NCBI RefSeq assembly: GCF_002551815.1 | Contig: NZ_NVPR01000002.1 | Location: 1-48,031, forward strand | Origin: Bacillus sp. AFS098217 | GTDB taxonomy: Bacteria > Bacillota > Bacilli > Bacillales > Bacillaceae_G | Reading direction: 5' to 3' | Length of the DNA stretch: 48,031 nt | Shown: positions 7,492 to 16,376 of the stretch, piece after piece | Layout of the letters: each line of letters opens with the position of its first letter | Numbering within the stretch: the stretch's first letter is position 1 | The notes under the pieces: generated by a model | What the model was told of the DNA's origin: nothing | What the model saw: the letters and a program-made list of their open reading frames with translations, nothing else | Database searches by the model: none | Program-made: the position numbers and the translations under genes

Positions 7492-7550
7492 TTGAAAAAT
7501 TTGTCTACATTTTATATTCAGACAACTTAGTCACGTTTAACAGGGGGGAA
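7492..7550 (+). promoter_or_regulatory. Likely aconitase promoter and ribosome site
   Basis: TTGAAA (7492-7497) and TATATT (7513-7518) have a short 15-nt spacer. GGGGGG just before 7550 is a strong ribosome site for ATG 7556. The promoter call is weak. Confidence 0.35.
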
Positions 7551-7555
7551 ACATA

Positions 7556-10279
7556 ATGGTCAAACATAATCCATTTCAATCTCGTGCAACATTTGAATTA
7601 GATGGAAAGACGTATCATTATTATCAATTGAAAGCGCTTGAAAACGCAGGGGTTGGCAACGTATCACAATTACCGTATTCTATTAAAGTTTTGCTTGAAT
7701 CTGTACTTCGTCAAGTTGACGGACGTGTAATTACAGAAGAGCATGTTACAAATTTAGCGAAGTGGGGAACGAAAGATGTTCAAGACATTGATGTTCCATT
7801 CAAACCATCTCGTGTAATTTTACAAGACTTCACAGGTGTTCCAGCTGTTGTTGATTTGGCTTCACTTCGAAAAGCAATGGCAGACATGGGTGGGGATCCT
7901 GATAAAATTAATCCTGAAATTACTGTAGACCTTGTAATTGACCACTCTGTACAGGTTGATAGAGCGGGTACAGCAGACGCGCTTGCATTCAACATGGACT
8001 TAGAGTTTAAACGTAATGAAGAACGTTATAAATTTTTAAGCTGGGCACAAAAATCATTTGATAACTATCGTGCAGTTCCACCAGCAACAGGTATTGTACA
8101 CCAAGTAAACCTTGAGTATTTAGCACCAGTTGTTCATGCAGTGAAAAATGCTGAAGGTGAATTAGTTGCATATCCAGATTCATTAGTTGGAACAGATTCT
8201 CATACAACAATGATTAACGGTATCGGTGTTCTTGGATGGGGCGTTGGTGGTATTGAGGCAGAGGCAGGAATGCTTGGACAACCTTCATACTTCCCAGTGC
8301 CAGAAGTAATTGGTGTTAAATTAACTGGTACACTTCCAAGCGGTACAACAGCAACAGACGTTGCATTAAAAGTAACACAAGTATTACGTCAAAAAGGTGT
8401 AGTTGGTAAATTTGTTGAATTCTTCGGTAACGGATTAAAGAGCATGCCTTTAGCTGACCGTGCAACAATTTCAAACATGGCACCAGAATATGGTGCAACT
8501 TGTGGATTCTTCCCGATTGACGAAATTTCATTAGATTACTTACGTTTAACTGGTAGAGATGAAGAGCAAATTCGCGTTGTTGAAGAATATTGTAAAGCAA
8601 ATGGCTTATTCTATACAGCAGATAGTAAAGATCCAATCTATACTGATCTTGTTGAAATTGATTTAAATACAATCGAATCTAACCTTTCTGGACCGAAACG
8701 TCCACAAGATTTAATCCCACTTTCAAATATGAAAGATGCGTTCCACAAAGCTGTTGTAGCGCCAGTTGGAACACAGGGACTTGGATTCAGTGAGCAAGAA
8801 TTTGATAAAGAAGTGAAAGTTGCATTAAAAGATCAAGAAGTAACGATGAAAACAGGTGCAATTGCAATCGCTGCGATTACAAGCTGTACAAATACGTCAA
8901 ATCCATACGTATTAATTGGAGCAGGTTTAGTTGCGAAGAAAGCAATTGAAAAAGGACTTAAAGTACCTGGTTACGTAAAAACATCATTAGCACCAGGGTC
9001 TAAAGTTGTTACAGAGTACTTAGATAAATCTGGTTTAACAACGTATTTAGATCAATTAGGTTTCCAAACAGTTGGTTACGGCTGTACGACTTGTATCGGT
9101 AACTCTGGTCCATTAGCAGAGGAATTAGAAGAGGCAATCGCAGCAAACGACTTACTAGTAACATCTGTTTTATCTGGTAACCGTAACTTTGAAGGTCGTA
9201 TTCATCCACTTGTAAAAGCAAACTACTTAGCATCACCACCACTTGTTGTGGCATATGCACTTGCAGGTACTGTTGATATTGATCTGAAAAATGATGCAAT
9301 CGGTAAAGATGCAAATGGCAACCCTATTTACTTCAATGATATTTGGCCATCAGCTAAAGAAATTGAAGATGTAGTTCAAAGTGTTGTTACATCTGAATTG
9401 TTCAAAAAAGAATATGCGCAAGTATTTAACAGCAATGAGCGCTGGAATGAAATCCAAACTTCTAATGAAGCTTTATATACTTGGGATAATGATTCAACAT
9501 ACATTCAAAACCCACCATTCTTTGAAGGATTATCTAAAGAGCCAGGTGAAGTTGAAACGTTATCAGGTTTACGCGTAGTTGGTAAATTTGGAGATTCTGT
9601 AACAACAGACCATATTTCACCAGCAGGTTCAATTGGTAAACATACACCAGCAGGTCGCTATTTATTAGAAAATGGCGTACAACCAGTTGACTTTAACTCT
9701 TATGGTTCTCGTCGTGGTAACCATGAAGTTATGATGCGCGGTACATTCGCGAATATTCGTATCAAAAACCAAATCGCACCAGGAACAGAAGGTGGATATA
9801 CAACTTACTGGCCAACTGGTGAAGTAACATCTATCTATGATGCTGCAATGAAATATAAAGAAGATGGTACTGGACTTCTTGTAGTTGCTGGTAAAGATTA
9901 CGGTATGGGAAGTTCTCGTGACTGGGCTGCGAAAGGTACAAACCTTTTAGGTATTAAAGCAGTAATCGCAGAAAGCTTCGAACGTATTCACCGTAGTAAC
10001 CTTGTATTAATGGGTGTATTACCATTACAATTTAAAGAAGGCGAAAATGCTGAAACATTAGGTCTTGTTGGTAACGAGTCATTTGAAATTCAAATTGACA
10101 AAACAGTTAAACCACGTGACCTTGTAAAAGTAGTTGCAATTGACCAAGACGGAAACGAAAAACAATTTGAAGTAGTAGCACGCTTCGATAGTGAAGTTGA
10201 AATCGACTACTACCGTCATGGTGGTATCTTACAAATGGTTCTTCGTGAGAAAATTGAAGAGTCTAAGGTGTCAAACTAA
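7556..10279 (+). CDS. acnA: Aconitate hydratase
   Basis: 907 residues, the expected length of AcnA (CitB in B. subtilis), which isomerises citrate to isocitrate in the TCA cycle using a [4Fe-4S] cluster. Cluster Cys ligands are visible in SCTNTSNP and in [13 protein letters not shown] (two Cys). The C-terminal swivel domain has [27 protein letters not shown] and the substrate-binding [11 protein letters not shown] strong GGGGGG ribosome site precedes ATG. The gene is monocistronic, ending at the 10323 hairpin. Gram-positive aconitases are also RNA-binding regulators under iron limitation. Codon use is strongly biased, as for a highly expressed gene. Confidence 0.97.
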   Translation: MVKHNPFQSRATFELDGKTYHYYQLKALENAGVGNVSQLPYSIKVLLESVLRQVDGRVITEEHVTNLAKWGTKDVQDIDVPFKPSRVILQDFTGVPAVVDLASLRKAMADMGGDPDKINPEITVDLVIDHSVQVDRAGTADALAFNMDLEFKRNEERYKFLSWAQKSFDNYRAVPPATGIVHQVNLEYLAPVVHAVKNAEGELVAYPDSLVGTDSHTTMINGIGVLGWGVGGIEAEAGMLGQPSYFPVPEVIGVKLTGTLPSGTTATDVALKVTQVLRQKGVVGKFVEFFGNGLKSMPLADRATISNMAPEYGATCGFFPIDEISLDYLRLTGRDEEQIRVVEEYCKANGLFYTADSKDPIYTDLVEIDLNTIESNLSGPKRPQDLIPLSNMKDAFHKAVVAPVGTQGLGFSEQEFDKEVKVALKDQEVTMKTGAIAIAAITSCTNTSNPYVLIGAGLVAKKAIEKGLKVPGYVKTSLAPGSKVVTEYLDKSGLTTYLDQLGFQTVGYGCTTCIGNSGPLAEELEEAIAANDLLVTSVLSGNRNFEGRIHPLVKANYLASPPLVVAYALAGTVDIDLKNDAIGKDANGNPIYFNDIWPSAKEIEDVVQSVVTSELFKKEYAQVFNSNERWNEIQTSNEALYTWDNDSTYIQNPPFFEGLSKEPGEVETLSGLRVVGKFGDSVTTDHISPAGSIGKHTPAGRYLLENGVQPVDFNSYGSRRGNHEVMMRGTFANIRIKNQIAPGTEGGYTTYWPTGEVTSIYDAAMKYKEDGTGLLVVAGKDYGMGSSRDWAAKGTNLLGIKAVIAESFERIHRSNLVLMGVLPLQFKEGENAETLGLVGNESFEIQIDKTVKPRDLVKVVAIDQDGNEKQFEVVARFDSEVEIDYYRHGGILQMVLREKIEESKVSN

Positions 10280-10322
10280 GAAAGATATTGTAGTAAACGA
10301 GAAAAGTAAAATATTTTCAATC

Positions 10323-10362
10323 AAAATGAGGAAGCTGACTGATGTTAGCTTCCTCATTTTAT
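10323..10362. terminator. Terminator after aconitase (probably bidirectional)
   Basis: AAAATGAGGAAGCT pairs with AGCTTCCTCATTTT, extended by G-T pairs in the loop side. It lies between convergent genes. Confidence 0.8.
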
Positions 10363-10373
10363 GGGCAGTTTCT

Positions 10374-10700
10374 TTATTCTGGTTTATTAAGCTTGTATTC
10401 GTATGTAGAATAATTTTCAGTATTAAATTCTTTTACTAATATAATCTTATTTGTGTCCGGATCATATTTGAAAATTTTAATCGTATGTCTATCGCCACTT
10501 GCAGGATCATTTTCTTGTAAAGCAAATGTATTTTCTGCAATTTGTGTCATATTACTAGTTGGTACATTCATTATTGGAGTGTCGTGATTTGTAGAGACTT
10601 CAACAACCTTCCCTCTGTCAAAAAATATTAGGATTAGAATTAAAATGATAAAACATATGCGCATATAGCGTAGTTCTTTACTAATTGGATGTTCTTCCAT
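10374..10700 (-). CDS. Membrane-anchored protein of unknown function (cluster gene 4)
   Basis: 108 residues with one N-terminal transmembrane helix (ICFIILILILIFF, residues about 15-28) and a polar tail of about 75 residues, probably outside the cell: NTFALQENDPASGDRHTIKI and KYDPDTNKIILVKEFN suggest a small beta-rich domain. ATG 10700 has an AAAGGA ribosome site. It is the last of four adjacent minus-strand genes for small membrane proteins, 23 bp after the previous one. Family not recognised. Confidence 0.65.
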   Translation of the reverse strand: MEEHPISKELRYMRICFIILILILIFFDRGKVVEVSTNHDTPIMNVPTSNMTQIAENTFALQENDPASGDRHTIKIFKYDPDTNKIILVKEFNTENYSTYEYKLNKPE

Positions 10701-10723
10701 AGCATTCGTCCTTTCTATGATTA

Positions 10724-10936
10724 TTATGAACTAGAGATTGTTGTAATGGAGTAGAAGTTAATGATACAGAGCGTGGTGAATAAAATAAACGATACTAAAG
10801 CGGTATAAATGCAAATCCGGCCGATTTTTCTTCTTTCAGGATCTTTACTAAATAGGGAGATAATCCATACGATAATGCCAATAGGATAGAATATGAAACT
10901 AAAAATATAGAGAATGGCTTTTTCAAATGAGTACAT
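10724..10936 (-). CDS. Two-helix small membrane protein (cluster gene 3)
   Basis: 70 residues with two transmembrane helices (about 8-29 and 41-65) joined by a charged loop, SKDPERRKIGR. The loop would be cytoplasmic by the positive-inside rule. An AAGAGGA ribosome site precedes ATG 10936. It lies 51 bp after gene 2 of the cluster. No family recognised, though two-helix proteins of this kind are common in B. cereus. Confidence 0.65.
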   Translation of the reverse strand: MYSFEKAILYIFSFIFYPIGIIVWIISLFSKDPERRKIGRICIYTALVSFILFTTLCIINFYSITTISSS

Positions 10937-10987
10937 AAGAATCCTCTTTTCAAATAAAGGTATTCGCTAGAAATATAAATATATTCC

Positions 10988-11257
10988 TCATTGTAATTTT
11001 TTTCTCCGTCGTATAATCATTACTGTAATATAAGAAAGAATGGAGTAGAAGGTGCCATACAGTATCCAAGCATCAAAGCTGATGAGAACTACACGTAAAT
11101 CCCATCCAGATACGATAATGAAAAAAATAGGTGGAATAAAAAAAGAAAAAAGAACAGAAAGCCATTTGGATTTATAAAGTAAGGCTCCAAGGACAATAGA
11201 TAACAATGGTAAAATAACAAAAATAAAAGTTACAGGATGGATAAGTAATTGCAGCAC
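10988..11257 (-). CDS. Three-helix small membrane protein, perhaps DUF2651-like (cluster gene 2)
   Basis: About 89 residues with three hydrophobic helices and a basic end, MIIRRRKKLQ. The pattern of a short loop with a Trp-Asp pair (SGWDLR) and a C-terminal YSILSYITVMI helix recalls YbeF-like DUF2651 proteins; this is uncertain. TGAGG overlapping the upstream stop is the ribosome site. GTG 11257 has proper spacing, whereas GTG 11266 would touch it. Translational coupling to gene 1 is likely. Confidence 0.6.
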   Translation of the reverse strand: MLQLLIHPVTFIFVILPLLSIVLGALLYKSKWLSVLFSFFIPPIFFIIVSGWDLRVVLISFDAWILYGTFYSILSYITVMIIRRRKKLQ

Positions 11258-11267
11258 GAGTAGCACC

Positions 11268-11858
11268 TCATGTGTTTCTATTTTTGTGGAAACGTATTTT
11301 ATAGGAAACTTTAGAAACGATGAGTCCGATTACATAAAGAAAGCTTAGAATGAAAACGGTGCCAAAGATAGGTAATTTTTGAATTCCGTATAACAATCTA
11401 TCAATATAATAAATTTGATTTGTATCTGTAATGGATTTTGGTGAAAAGACTAAGTATTTCTCCCAATTCTCTTCTACAATAATCATCGTACCTTCGGAAT
11501 GTGCGACGAGTAAGGTGTAAATAAAAATGGGAATAACAATCATGAGTTGTAAACCAATGAATCCTATTTTGTTTTTTCTCCAGTATAACCAACGTGTAAT
11601 AATAATTCCTATTAAATATATAGCGGACAAAATGAAAATTGTTGCTGCAATTGGCTCGATTTTAAAAGCATAAATAAATGTATCTATTATATAAATATGT
11701 CCTTTATCTGTAGTCGTTTGAGGGGTAAATACAAGATAATCTTTCCAGTTTTCAGAAATCATTAAGTAGCTCGCAATGATGCTTGTAACAAAAAATGAGA
11801 CAAATAAGATGGGGAGGTTAAGTATATATTGTAACCAATGGATAGTTGTTTTTTTCAA
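11268..11858 (-). CDS. Four-helix membrane protein with internal duplication (cluster gene 1)
   Basis: 196 residues with four hydrophobic helices. The two halves repeat: ENWKDYLVFTPQTTTD...YIIDTFIYAF...ATIFILSAIYLIGIII and ENWEKYLVFSPKSITD...YYIDRLLYGI...GTVFILSFLYVIGLIV. Each repeat is a helix, an outside loop with ENW-YLVF-P, then another helix. The start is TTG 11858 with an AGGAGG ribosome site 10 nt upstream. It is the first gene of the four-gene run, divergent from the ResA-like gene. No family recognised. Confidence 0.7.
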   Translation of the reverse strand: MKKTTIHWLQYILNLPILFVSFFVTSIIASYLMISENWKDYLVFTPQTTTDKGHIYIIDTFIYAFKIEPIAATIFILSAIYLIGIIITRWLYWRKNKIGFIGLQLMIVIPIFIYTLLVAHSEGTMIIVEENWEKYLVFSPKSITDTNQIYYIDRLLYGIQKLPIFGTVFILSFLYVIGLIVSKVSYKIRFHKNRNT

Positions 11859-11930
11859 ATGTAATCATCCTCCTGAAACTGTTCCTCTTCCTAATTATAT
11901 GATAAAAAGGTAAAAAATTCAAAATTATGC

Positions 11931-11964
11931 GAAATATTCTTTCTGTTTTCCAGGGGAATATTTC
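11931..11964. promoter_or_regulatory. Dyad in the divergent region, candidate operator
   Basis: GAAATATTC (11931-11939) and GAATATTTC (11956-11964) are perfect inverted repeats 16 nt apart, between the membrane-protein operon and the ResA-like gene. The regulator is unknown. Confidence 0.35.
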
Positions 11965-12056
11965 CAAGCTTGTCCGTATAAGCTAAAATAAAGTATAAAT
12001 ACTATCGTTATTTTTTAGTGATATATAAAATGAGATAAACGATAAGGGTGATGTAC

Positions 12057-12632
12057 ATGTGGCGAAAGCTTACCATTGTTATCGTATTGCTTTGCTTAGC
12101 GGGTTATGCAGTCTACGAACAGAGCGGAAAAAATAAAAAACAACTAAGCGAAGAACCAGTAAAAAGTGAAGCGGCGATGAAAGAAGTTATTGCAAAAAAT
12201 GGAATTGAAGTGGGAAAGATTGCACCGGATTTTGAGTTATCAAAATTAGATGGTACAACAGTAAAGTTATCGGATTTGAAGGGTAAGAAAGTTATCTTAA
12301 ATTTCTGGGCAACATGGTGCGGCCCTTGTCAGCAGGAAATGCCGGACATGGAGGCTTTTTATAAAACATATAAAGATGATGTCGAGATTCTTGCTGTAAA
12401 TTATACGGTCTCAGAACGAGCGAATGGAGAAGAAAAGGTAAAGCAGTTCGCGAAAGAGAAAGGACTCACTTTCCCTGTTTTACTTGATAAGGATATAAGT
12501 GCTACAACGACATATAAAGTGATCACTATTCCAACTTCTTATTTTGTAGATACAAAAGGTGTAATTCAAGATAAATTTATCGGACCGATGACACAAAAAG
12601 AGATGGAGAAACGAATTGAAAAATTAAAATAA
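12057..12632 (+). CDS. ResA-like membrane-anchored thiol-disulfide oxidoreductase (YneN position)
   Basis: A TlpA/ResA-type thioredoxin on the outer face of the membrane, expected to reduce disulfides (apocytochrome c, spore or wall proteins). MWRKLTIVIVLLCLAGYAVY is an uncleaved anchor. After a charged linker, the AhpC/TSA-like fold carries WCGPC, with FWATWCGPC near residue 90, and the cis-Pro in TIPTSYFVD. B. subtilis has yneN at this place, so YneN ortholog is the best guess. ATG 12057 follows AAGGGTG; ATG 12051 and GTG 12048 are also in frame. The substrate is not visible. Confidence 0.85.
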   Translation: MWRKLTIVIVLLCLAGYAVYEQSGKNKKQLSEEPVKSEAAMKEVIAKNGIEVGKIAPDFELSKLDGTTVKLSDLKGKKVILNFWATWCGPCQQEMPDMEAFYKTYKDDVEILAVNYTVSERANGEEKVKQFAKEKGLTFPVLLDKDISATTTYKVITIPTSYFVDTKGVIQDKFIGPMTQKEMEKRIEKLK

Positions 12633-12640
12633 TAGTCAGG

Positions 12641-12679
12641 AGACAGGATTGGTAAAAGACCATTTCTGTCTTTTCTTTT
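12641..12679 (+). terminator. Probable terminator
   Basis: AGACAGGATTGGT with ACCATTTCTGTCT (two mismatches), followed by TTTTCTTTTT. Confidence 0.65.
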
Positions 12680-12750
12680 TCATCAAACAGTTTGTTCATG
12701 ATATGATAAAAGAAATTTGAAAGATAATAATAATTTGAGGAGAGTATGTT

Positions 12751-13698
12751 GTGGGACATTTAACTTTGCCAGTGGACTATGTTGTTATTGACTTTGAAAC
12801 GACAGGATTTAATCCGTATAGTGATCGGATTATTCAAGTAGCAGCGGTTCGATACCGTAATCATGAACTAGCAGATCAATTTGTTTCTTTCGTAAATCCA
12901 GAACGGCCTATACCTAGCCGTATTACAAGTTTAACAGGGATTACAAATTATCGTGTTTCAGATGCACCAACAATTCAGGAAGTTTTGCCTTTGTTTTTAG
13001 CATTTTTAGGCGAAGACACAATCGTTGCGCATAATGCTTCTTTTGATATGCGCTTTTTAAAGAGTAATACGAATATGCTTAGGTTATCGGAGCCTAAAAA
13101 TAAAGTCGTTGATACGGTATTTTTAGCGAAAAAGTATATGAAGCATGCCCCGAATCATAAACTTGAGACTTTAAAAAGAATGCTCGGCATTCGTTTGAGT
13201 TCGCATAATGCACTGGATGATTGTATAACGTGCGCAGCGGTTTATCAAAAATGTGCAGCTATACAGGAAGAAGGACAAAAGAAAACGAAAAAAGAAGCGG
13301 TTGAAGAAGAAATAGTATGCACATTAATAAAAGAAATGTTTGTGAAGCATAATCGCGATATAGAATGGATTCGTAGTGTGAGTGTCGGAAGTTATTTAGA
13401 TATTAAAGCTTTTTATCCGATTGTAAGGTTGAAGGTAAAAGGACGGAAAAAATATGTGCTAACGGAAAAAACGGAACAAGAAGTGTTAGAAATATGTACG
13501 AGTTTAAAATGCGAGCCAGCTTTAAAAAGTGAATTAGGTATAACGAGAATAATGATTGAAAGCTTAGATGACTTTACGAAGTTAGAAGGCTATATTTTGG
13601 AGGAATACGATTCAGTGTTGCGAGCTCTGCACGAGTATAAAGAAAATCAAGTGAATGCAGAGGAAGAGATTAAGAAGTATTTGAGTATAATGAAATAA
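12751..13698 (+). CDS. DnaQ-like 3'-5' exonuclease domain protein
   Basis: The 315-residue product has an N-terminal DEDDh exonuclease domain (residues about 8-170): ExoI DFETTG, ExoII HNASFDMRFL and ExoIII HNALDDC. All four acidic residues and the His are present. The C-terminal 130 residues (IRSVSVGSYLDIKAFYPIVR and on) are an extra domain that I do not recognise. It could be a proofreading or repair nuclease acting on single-stranded ends. GTG 12751 follows a GAGGAGAG ribosome site. The gene is monocistronic. Confidence 0.85.
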   Translation: MGHLTLPVDYVVIDFETTGFNPYSDRIIQVAAVRYRNHELADQFVSFVNPERPIPSRITSLTGITNYRVSDAPTIQEVLPLFLAFLGEDTIVAHNASFDMRFLKSNTNMLRLSEPKNKVVDTVFLAKKYMKHAPNHKLETLKRMLGIRLSSHNALDDCITCAAVYQKCAAIQEEGQKKTKKEAVEEEIVCTLIKEMFVKHNRDIEWIRSVSVGSYLDIKAFYPIVRLKVKGRKKYVLTEKTEQEVLEICTSLKCEPALKSELGITRIMIESLDDFTKLEGYILEEYDSVLRALHEYKENQVNAEEEIKKYLSIMK

Positions 13699-13742
13699 AA
13701 AAATCCATTTGCAGTCTAGAGAAACTGCGAATGGATTTTTTG
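13699..13742 (+). terminator. Rho-independent terminator
   Basis: AAAAATCCATTTGCAG pairs with CTGCGAATGGATTTTT (one mismatch), ending in a T run. Confidence 0.8.
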
Positions 13743-13846
13743 TGTACAATAAACTGTTCTTTATTAAAATATGAAGTTTTCTCATAAGTCTGATTAAAGA
13801 GTTTTTTATTTGTTCATACTAATAATAAGAAAGAGAAGGAGAAAGG

Positions 13847-13999
13847 ATGAACAACATGAGAAGAAATCGTCGAAAAACATTCGAGGAACTTGTGAAGGAA
13901 AATAAGCGGCAACTACTAAGCGATCGTGATGCAATTGAACGGATTGAAGAACGAATTGAAAAACGTTATGAGATGAGGCTTTTTAAGCAAGCTGAATAA
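13847..13999 (+). CDS. FbpB family small basic protein
   Basis: A 50-residue basic, helical protein; the core MRRNRRKTFEELVKENKRQL and RDAIERIEERIEKRYEMRL are typical of the FbpB family. FbpB of B. subtilis helps the small RNA FsrA to spare iron. This copy lies among spore genes and I see no convincing Fur box, so its role may differ. Two starts are possible: ATG 13847 (AAGGAG 5 nt upstream) or ATG 13856. The stop codon lies inside the sspN promoter. Confidence 0.8.
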   Translation: MNNMRRNRRKTFEELVKENKRQLLSDRDAIERIEERIEKRYEMRLFKQAE

Positions 14000-14030
14000 T
14001 TCTTATCACTAGTATGATACTAGTGATAAG
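13993..14030 (+). promoter_or_regulatory. Sigma-G promoter of sspN, overlapped by a perfect palindrome
   Basis: TGAATA (13993-13998), 17-nt spacer, GATACTA (14016-14022): close to sigma-G TGNATA / CATACTA. A 14-bp palindrome (14002-14015 with 14017-14030, one central base) covers spacer, -10 and start, and ends next to the AAGGAGG ribosome site. It could be an operator, the fbpB-like gene's transcript end, or a hairpin near the ribosome site. Confidence 0.6.
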
Positions 14031-14042
14031 GAGGCGATAACG

Positions 14043-14177
14043 ATGGGTAATCCAAAAAAGAATCCAAAAGACTTTGCACCGAACCAAATTGGAACGCAAT
14101 CAAAAAAAGCTGGTGGAAATAAAGGCAAACAAATGCAAGATCAGACTGGAAAACAACCGATTGTTGATAACGGTTAA
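14043..14177 (+). CDS. sspN: Small acid-soluble spore protein N
   Basis: 44 residues: [20 protein letters not shown], then [19 protein letters not shown] and IVDNG. This is SspN, with the diagnostic [13 protein letters not shown] and GGNKGKQM. It is a minor forespore SASP. An AAGGAGG ribosome site and sigma-G promoter are present. In B. subtilis sspN and tlp form an operon. Here a strong hairpin separates them, so readthrough or a separate tlp promoter is needed. Confidence 0.95.
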   Translation: MGNPKKNPKDFAPNQIGTQSKKAGGNKGKQMQDQTGKQPIVDNG

Positions 14178-14211
14178 AGAAAAGGAGAATGTTTTCATTC
14201 TCCTTTTCTTT
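14176..14211 (+). terminator. Terminator between sspN and tlp
   Basis: Perfect 16-bp stem (14176-14191 with 14196-14211), TTTT loop, overlapping the sspN stop. Confidence 0.85.
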
Positions 14212-14284
14212 ATGTGTGTACATAATCTAATTTGTTTTTGGAAAACTAACATGGTATGTATATCTCAATTAGGAGGGAAATAGC

Positions 14285-14509
14285 ATGGCAGAGCAATATA
14301 AAGCGAATCCAGATGACAGAAGTGACAATGTAGAAAAGTTACAAGAGATGGTACAAAATACGATTGATAATTTTAATGAGGCAAAAGAAACTGCAGAGGT
14401 TTCAAATGAACAAGATCGCGCTGCAATTGAAGCAAAAAACCAACGCCGTTTAGAAAGTATTGATTCATTGAAAAGTGAAATAAAAGATGAATCTGAATAT
14501 AATGGGTAA
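14285..14509 (+). CDS. tlp: Small acid-soluble spore protein Tlp
   Basis: A 74-residue, acidic, helical protein. [20 protein letters not shown] and the [20 protein letters not shown]-type middle are the Tlp (thioredoxin-like protein, misnamed) signature. It is a forespore SASP. The TAGGAGGG ribosome site is strong. It follows sspN as in B. subtilis. Confidence 0.95.
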   Translation: MAEQYKANPDDRSDNVEKLQEMVQNTIDNFNEAKETAEVSNEQDRAAIEAKNQRRLESIDSLKSEIKDESEYNG

Positions 14510-14537
14510 AAAGGCTGACAATCGTCAGCCTTTTTTT
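14508..14537. terminator. Bidirectional terminator between tlp and sleL
   Basis: AAAAAGGCTGAC, AATC loop, GTCAGCCTTTTTTT. It overlaps the 3' end of sleL. Confidence 0.85.
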
Positions 14538-15817
14538 GTAACTGAGAAATTTTCAGTAAGTAAACGCCAATTTTGCGGGAAAGGAAGACCAATTTTCCAA
14601 TAGCTAATACCGCGTATGCCTTGCTCTTTAATTAAATTAAATTTACTTTGGACTGACCGTGCATCTTCAAACCATACTTCATGCTGCACACCATTTTCAT
14701 TAAAGTAATTAAAGTGTGGTGCTTGAGCAGTGAAATCATAGCGAATTGGAACGTTATATTTACGAGCAAGGGCAACAGCTGAGACCGAACTAACAGCTTT
14801 TGCAGGAGGATTCCCTGCTTTAAACGGAAGTGTCCAGTCGAAACCATATAAGTTTTGACCCATCATAATTTTGTGCGGTGGCATTTGAGATTTTGCATAT
14901 TGGATTACCTGTTTTACAGGGCCAATAGGAGAAACTGCCATTGGCGGTCCGCCTTGCCATCCCCAGTCATAAGTCATAATCACGACAAAGTCGACAATTT
15001 CTCCTTGTGCTTTATAATCATGCGCTTCAAAAAATTTGCCTTTTTGTTTTGAACTTGTTTTTGGGACAAGTGTCGTACTTAACGTATATCCTTCAGGTAA
15101 TCTTGCTTTTACACTTCGTAAAAAGCGGTTGTATGCTTCACGGTCTTCTGGAGCGACATTTTCGAAGTCGAAATGAATATCACGCATACCGTATTTCTCA
15201 GCTGTTTGTAGAATGTTAGTAATAAACTTATTTTGAATGGTAGTGCTTCTTAAAAGAACAGATGCTAATGCAGTGCTGAAGTTCCCATTTTCGATATTCG
15301 TAATAACGAGCATCGGGATTGTTTGTCCTCGCCTAGCGAGCTCAGCAATTCTAGCGGTTTCGGTTGGTTCTTTTAAAGTTCCATCTCTTTGTGCTTCAAA
15401 GCTGAAATAAGCCAAATATGTTAAATAAGGATTAATAGCCCGCGTAGCATTTACTAAGCTTTCTTTAATAGGTACTGTGGAAGGTTGCAAGTAGGCGATA
15501 GATTCTATCGCTCGTTTTGAGCCTTGTGGTACATATAATTGTTGCCCAACATGGAGAACGGATTTTAATGATAGATTATTAACTTTTGCTAAGCTAGCGA
15601 GAGGAACGTTATATGTTTGAGCAATTCGATAAAGACTGTCGCCTGGCTGTACGTAATAATTATTTCCTTTCGTATTTACAATGAGTGCCTGACCAACAAC
15701 GAGTGTTTCAGCGGGATTCAGTCCATTATCTTTTACAATTTCTTCAGGTGTAGTGCCATATTTTGTTGCTAAACTATATACGCTATCACCACTACGAACG
15801 GTTACAATTTGAATCAT
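14525..15817 (-). CDS. sleL: Cortical fragment-lytic enzyme SleL (LysM-LysM-GH18)
   Basis: 430 residues, the length of B. cereus SleL (YaaH in B. subtilis), an N-acetylglucosaminidase that degrades spore cortex fragments during germination. Two N-terminal LysM domains (IVTVRSGDSVYSLATKYGTT and YYVQPGDSLYRIAQTYNVP, residues 1-100) anchor it to cortex. The GH18 barrel follows, with the DIHFDFEN catalytic segment (DxxxDxE; Glu is the acid) and MTYDWGW. There is no signal peptide, as usual for this mother-cell protein. ATG 15817 follows AAAGGAG; an in-frame start at 15847 has none. A CATACATT sequence upstream (forward about 15889-15896) resembles a sigma-E -10, but I see no matching -35. Confidence 0.93.
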   Translation of the reverse strand: MIQIVTVRSGDSVYSLATKYGTTPEEIVKDNGLNPAETLVVGQALIVNTKGNNYYVQPGDSLYRIAQTYNVPLASLAKVNNLSLKSVLHVGQQLYVPQGSKRAIESIAYLQPSTVPIKESLVNATRAINPYLTYLAYFSFEAQRDGTLKEPTETARIAELARRGQTIPMLVITNIENGNFSTALASVLLRSTTIQNKFITNILQTAEKYGMRDIHFDFENVAPEDREAYNRFLRSVKARLPEGYTLSTTLVPKTSSKQKGKFFEAHDYKAQGEIVDFVVIMTYDWGWQGGPPMAVSPIGPVKQVIQYAKSQMPPHKIMMGQNLYGFDWTLPFKAGNPPAKAVSSVSAVALARKYNVPIRYDFTAQAPHFNYFNENGVQHEVWFEDARSVQSKFNLIKEQGIRGISYWKIGLPFPQNWRLLTENFSVTKKG

Positions 15818-15926
15818 ATACTTGCTCCTTTCAGTAAAAAGATCCACCGTTTCTATTTTATTTTTGATTTCCCTGTATTATGATTAAATGTATGCAAGGA
15901 AACAGAAGTGTGAAGGAGATAGTGAT

Positions 15927-16346
15927 ATGTTTGTAGCAGAACATGAAATTGAAATCCGCTATGCGGAAACGGATCAAATGGGTGTTGTTTATCATTCAAA
16001 TTATTTAGTATGGCTTGAACTAGGGCGTACGAAATTGATACAGGAATTAGGGTTTTCATATATTGAGATGGAGCAGGAAGGAATTATTTCTCCCGTATTA
16101 GATTTGCAAATTTCATATCGAAAAGCAATGCGTTATGGAGAAAAAGCAATTGTGAAAACGTGGATTGATTCAGTTAGTCCCCTTCGTGTTATATATGGAT
16201 ATGAAATTTATAATGGTGATGGAGACCTTTGTATTACAGCTACAACAACAAATATTTGTGCGAAAAAAGAGGGTTTTCGTCCTGTATCCTTTAAGAAACT
16301 ATATCCTGAGTGGTATGCAAAATATGAGGAAATTAAGAAAAAATAA
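15927..16346 (+). CDS. Acyl-CoA thioesterase, YbgC/4HBT hotdog family (YneP)
   Basis: 139 residues, one hotdog domain. YAETDQMGVVYHSNYLVWLE contains the catalytic Asp and the HxNY-type motif of 4-hydroxybenzoyl-CoA thioesterase/YbgC proteins. It would hydrolyse an acyl-CoA or act on lipid intermediates. Its position after tlp marks it as YneP. ATG 15927 has a GAAGGAG ribosome site; an ATG at 15888 in frame has none. Confidence 0.88.
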   Translation: MFVAEHEIEIRYAETDQMGVVYHSNYLVWLELGRTKLIQELGFSYIEMEQEGIISPVLDLQISYRKAMRYGEKAIVKTWIDSVSPLRVIYGYEIYNGDGDLCITATTTNICAKKEGFRPVSFKKLYPEWYAKYEEIKKK

Positions 16347-16376
16347 AAAAGCGTGGCGAAAGCCACGTTTTTTTAT
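16345..16376. terminator. Bidirectional terminator
   Basis: AAAAAAGCGTGGC, GAAA loop, GCCACGTTTTTTT between convergent genes. Confidence 0.88.

Noticed and set aside
8007-9314. Long antisense ORFs inside aconitase
   Set aside because: They are rich in Leu, Gln and Tyr in low-complexity patterns caused by the biased codons of a highly expressed gene; no ribosome sites.
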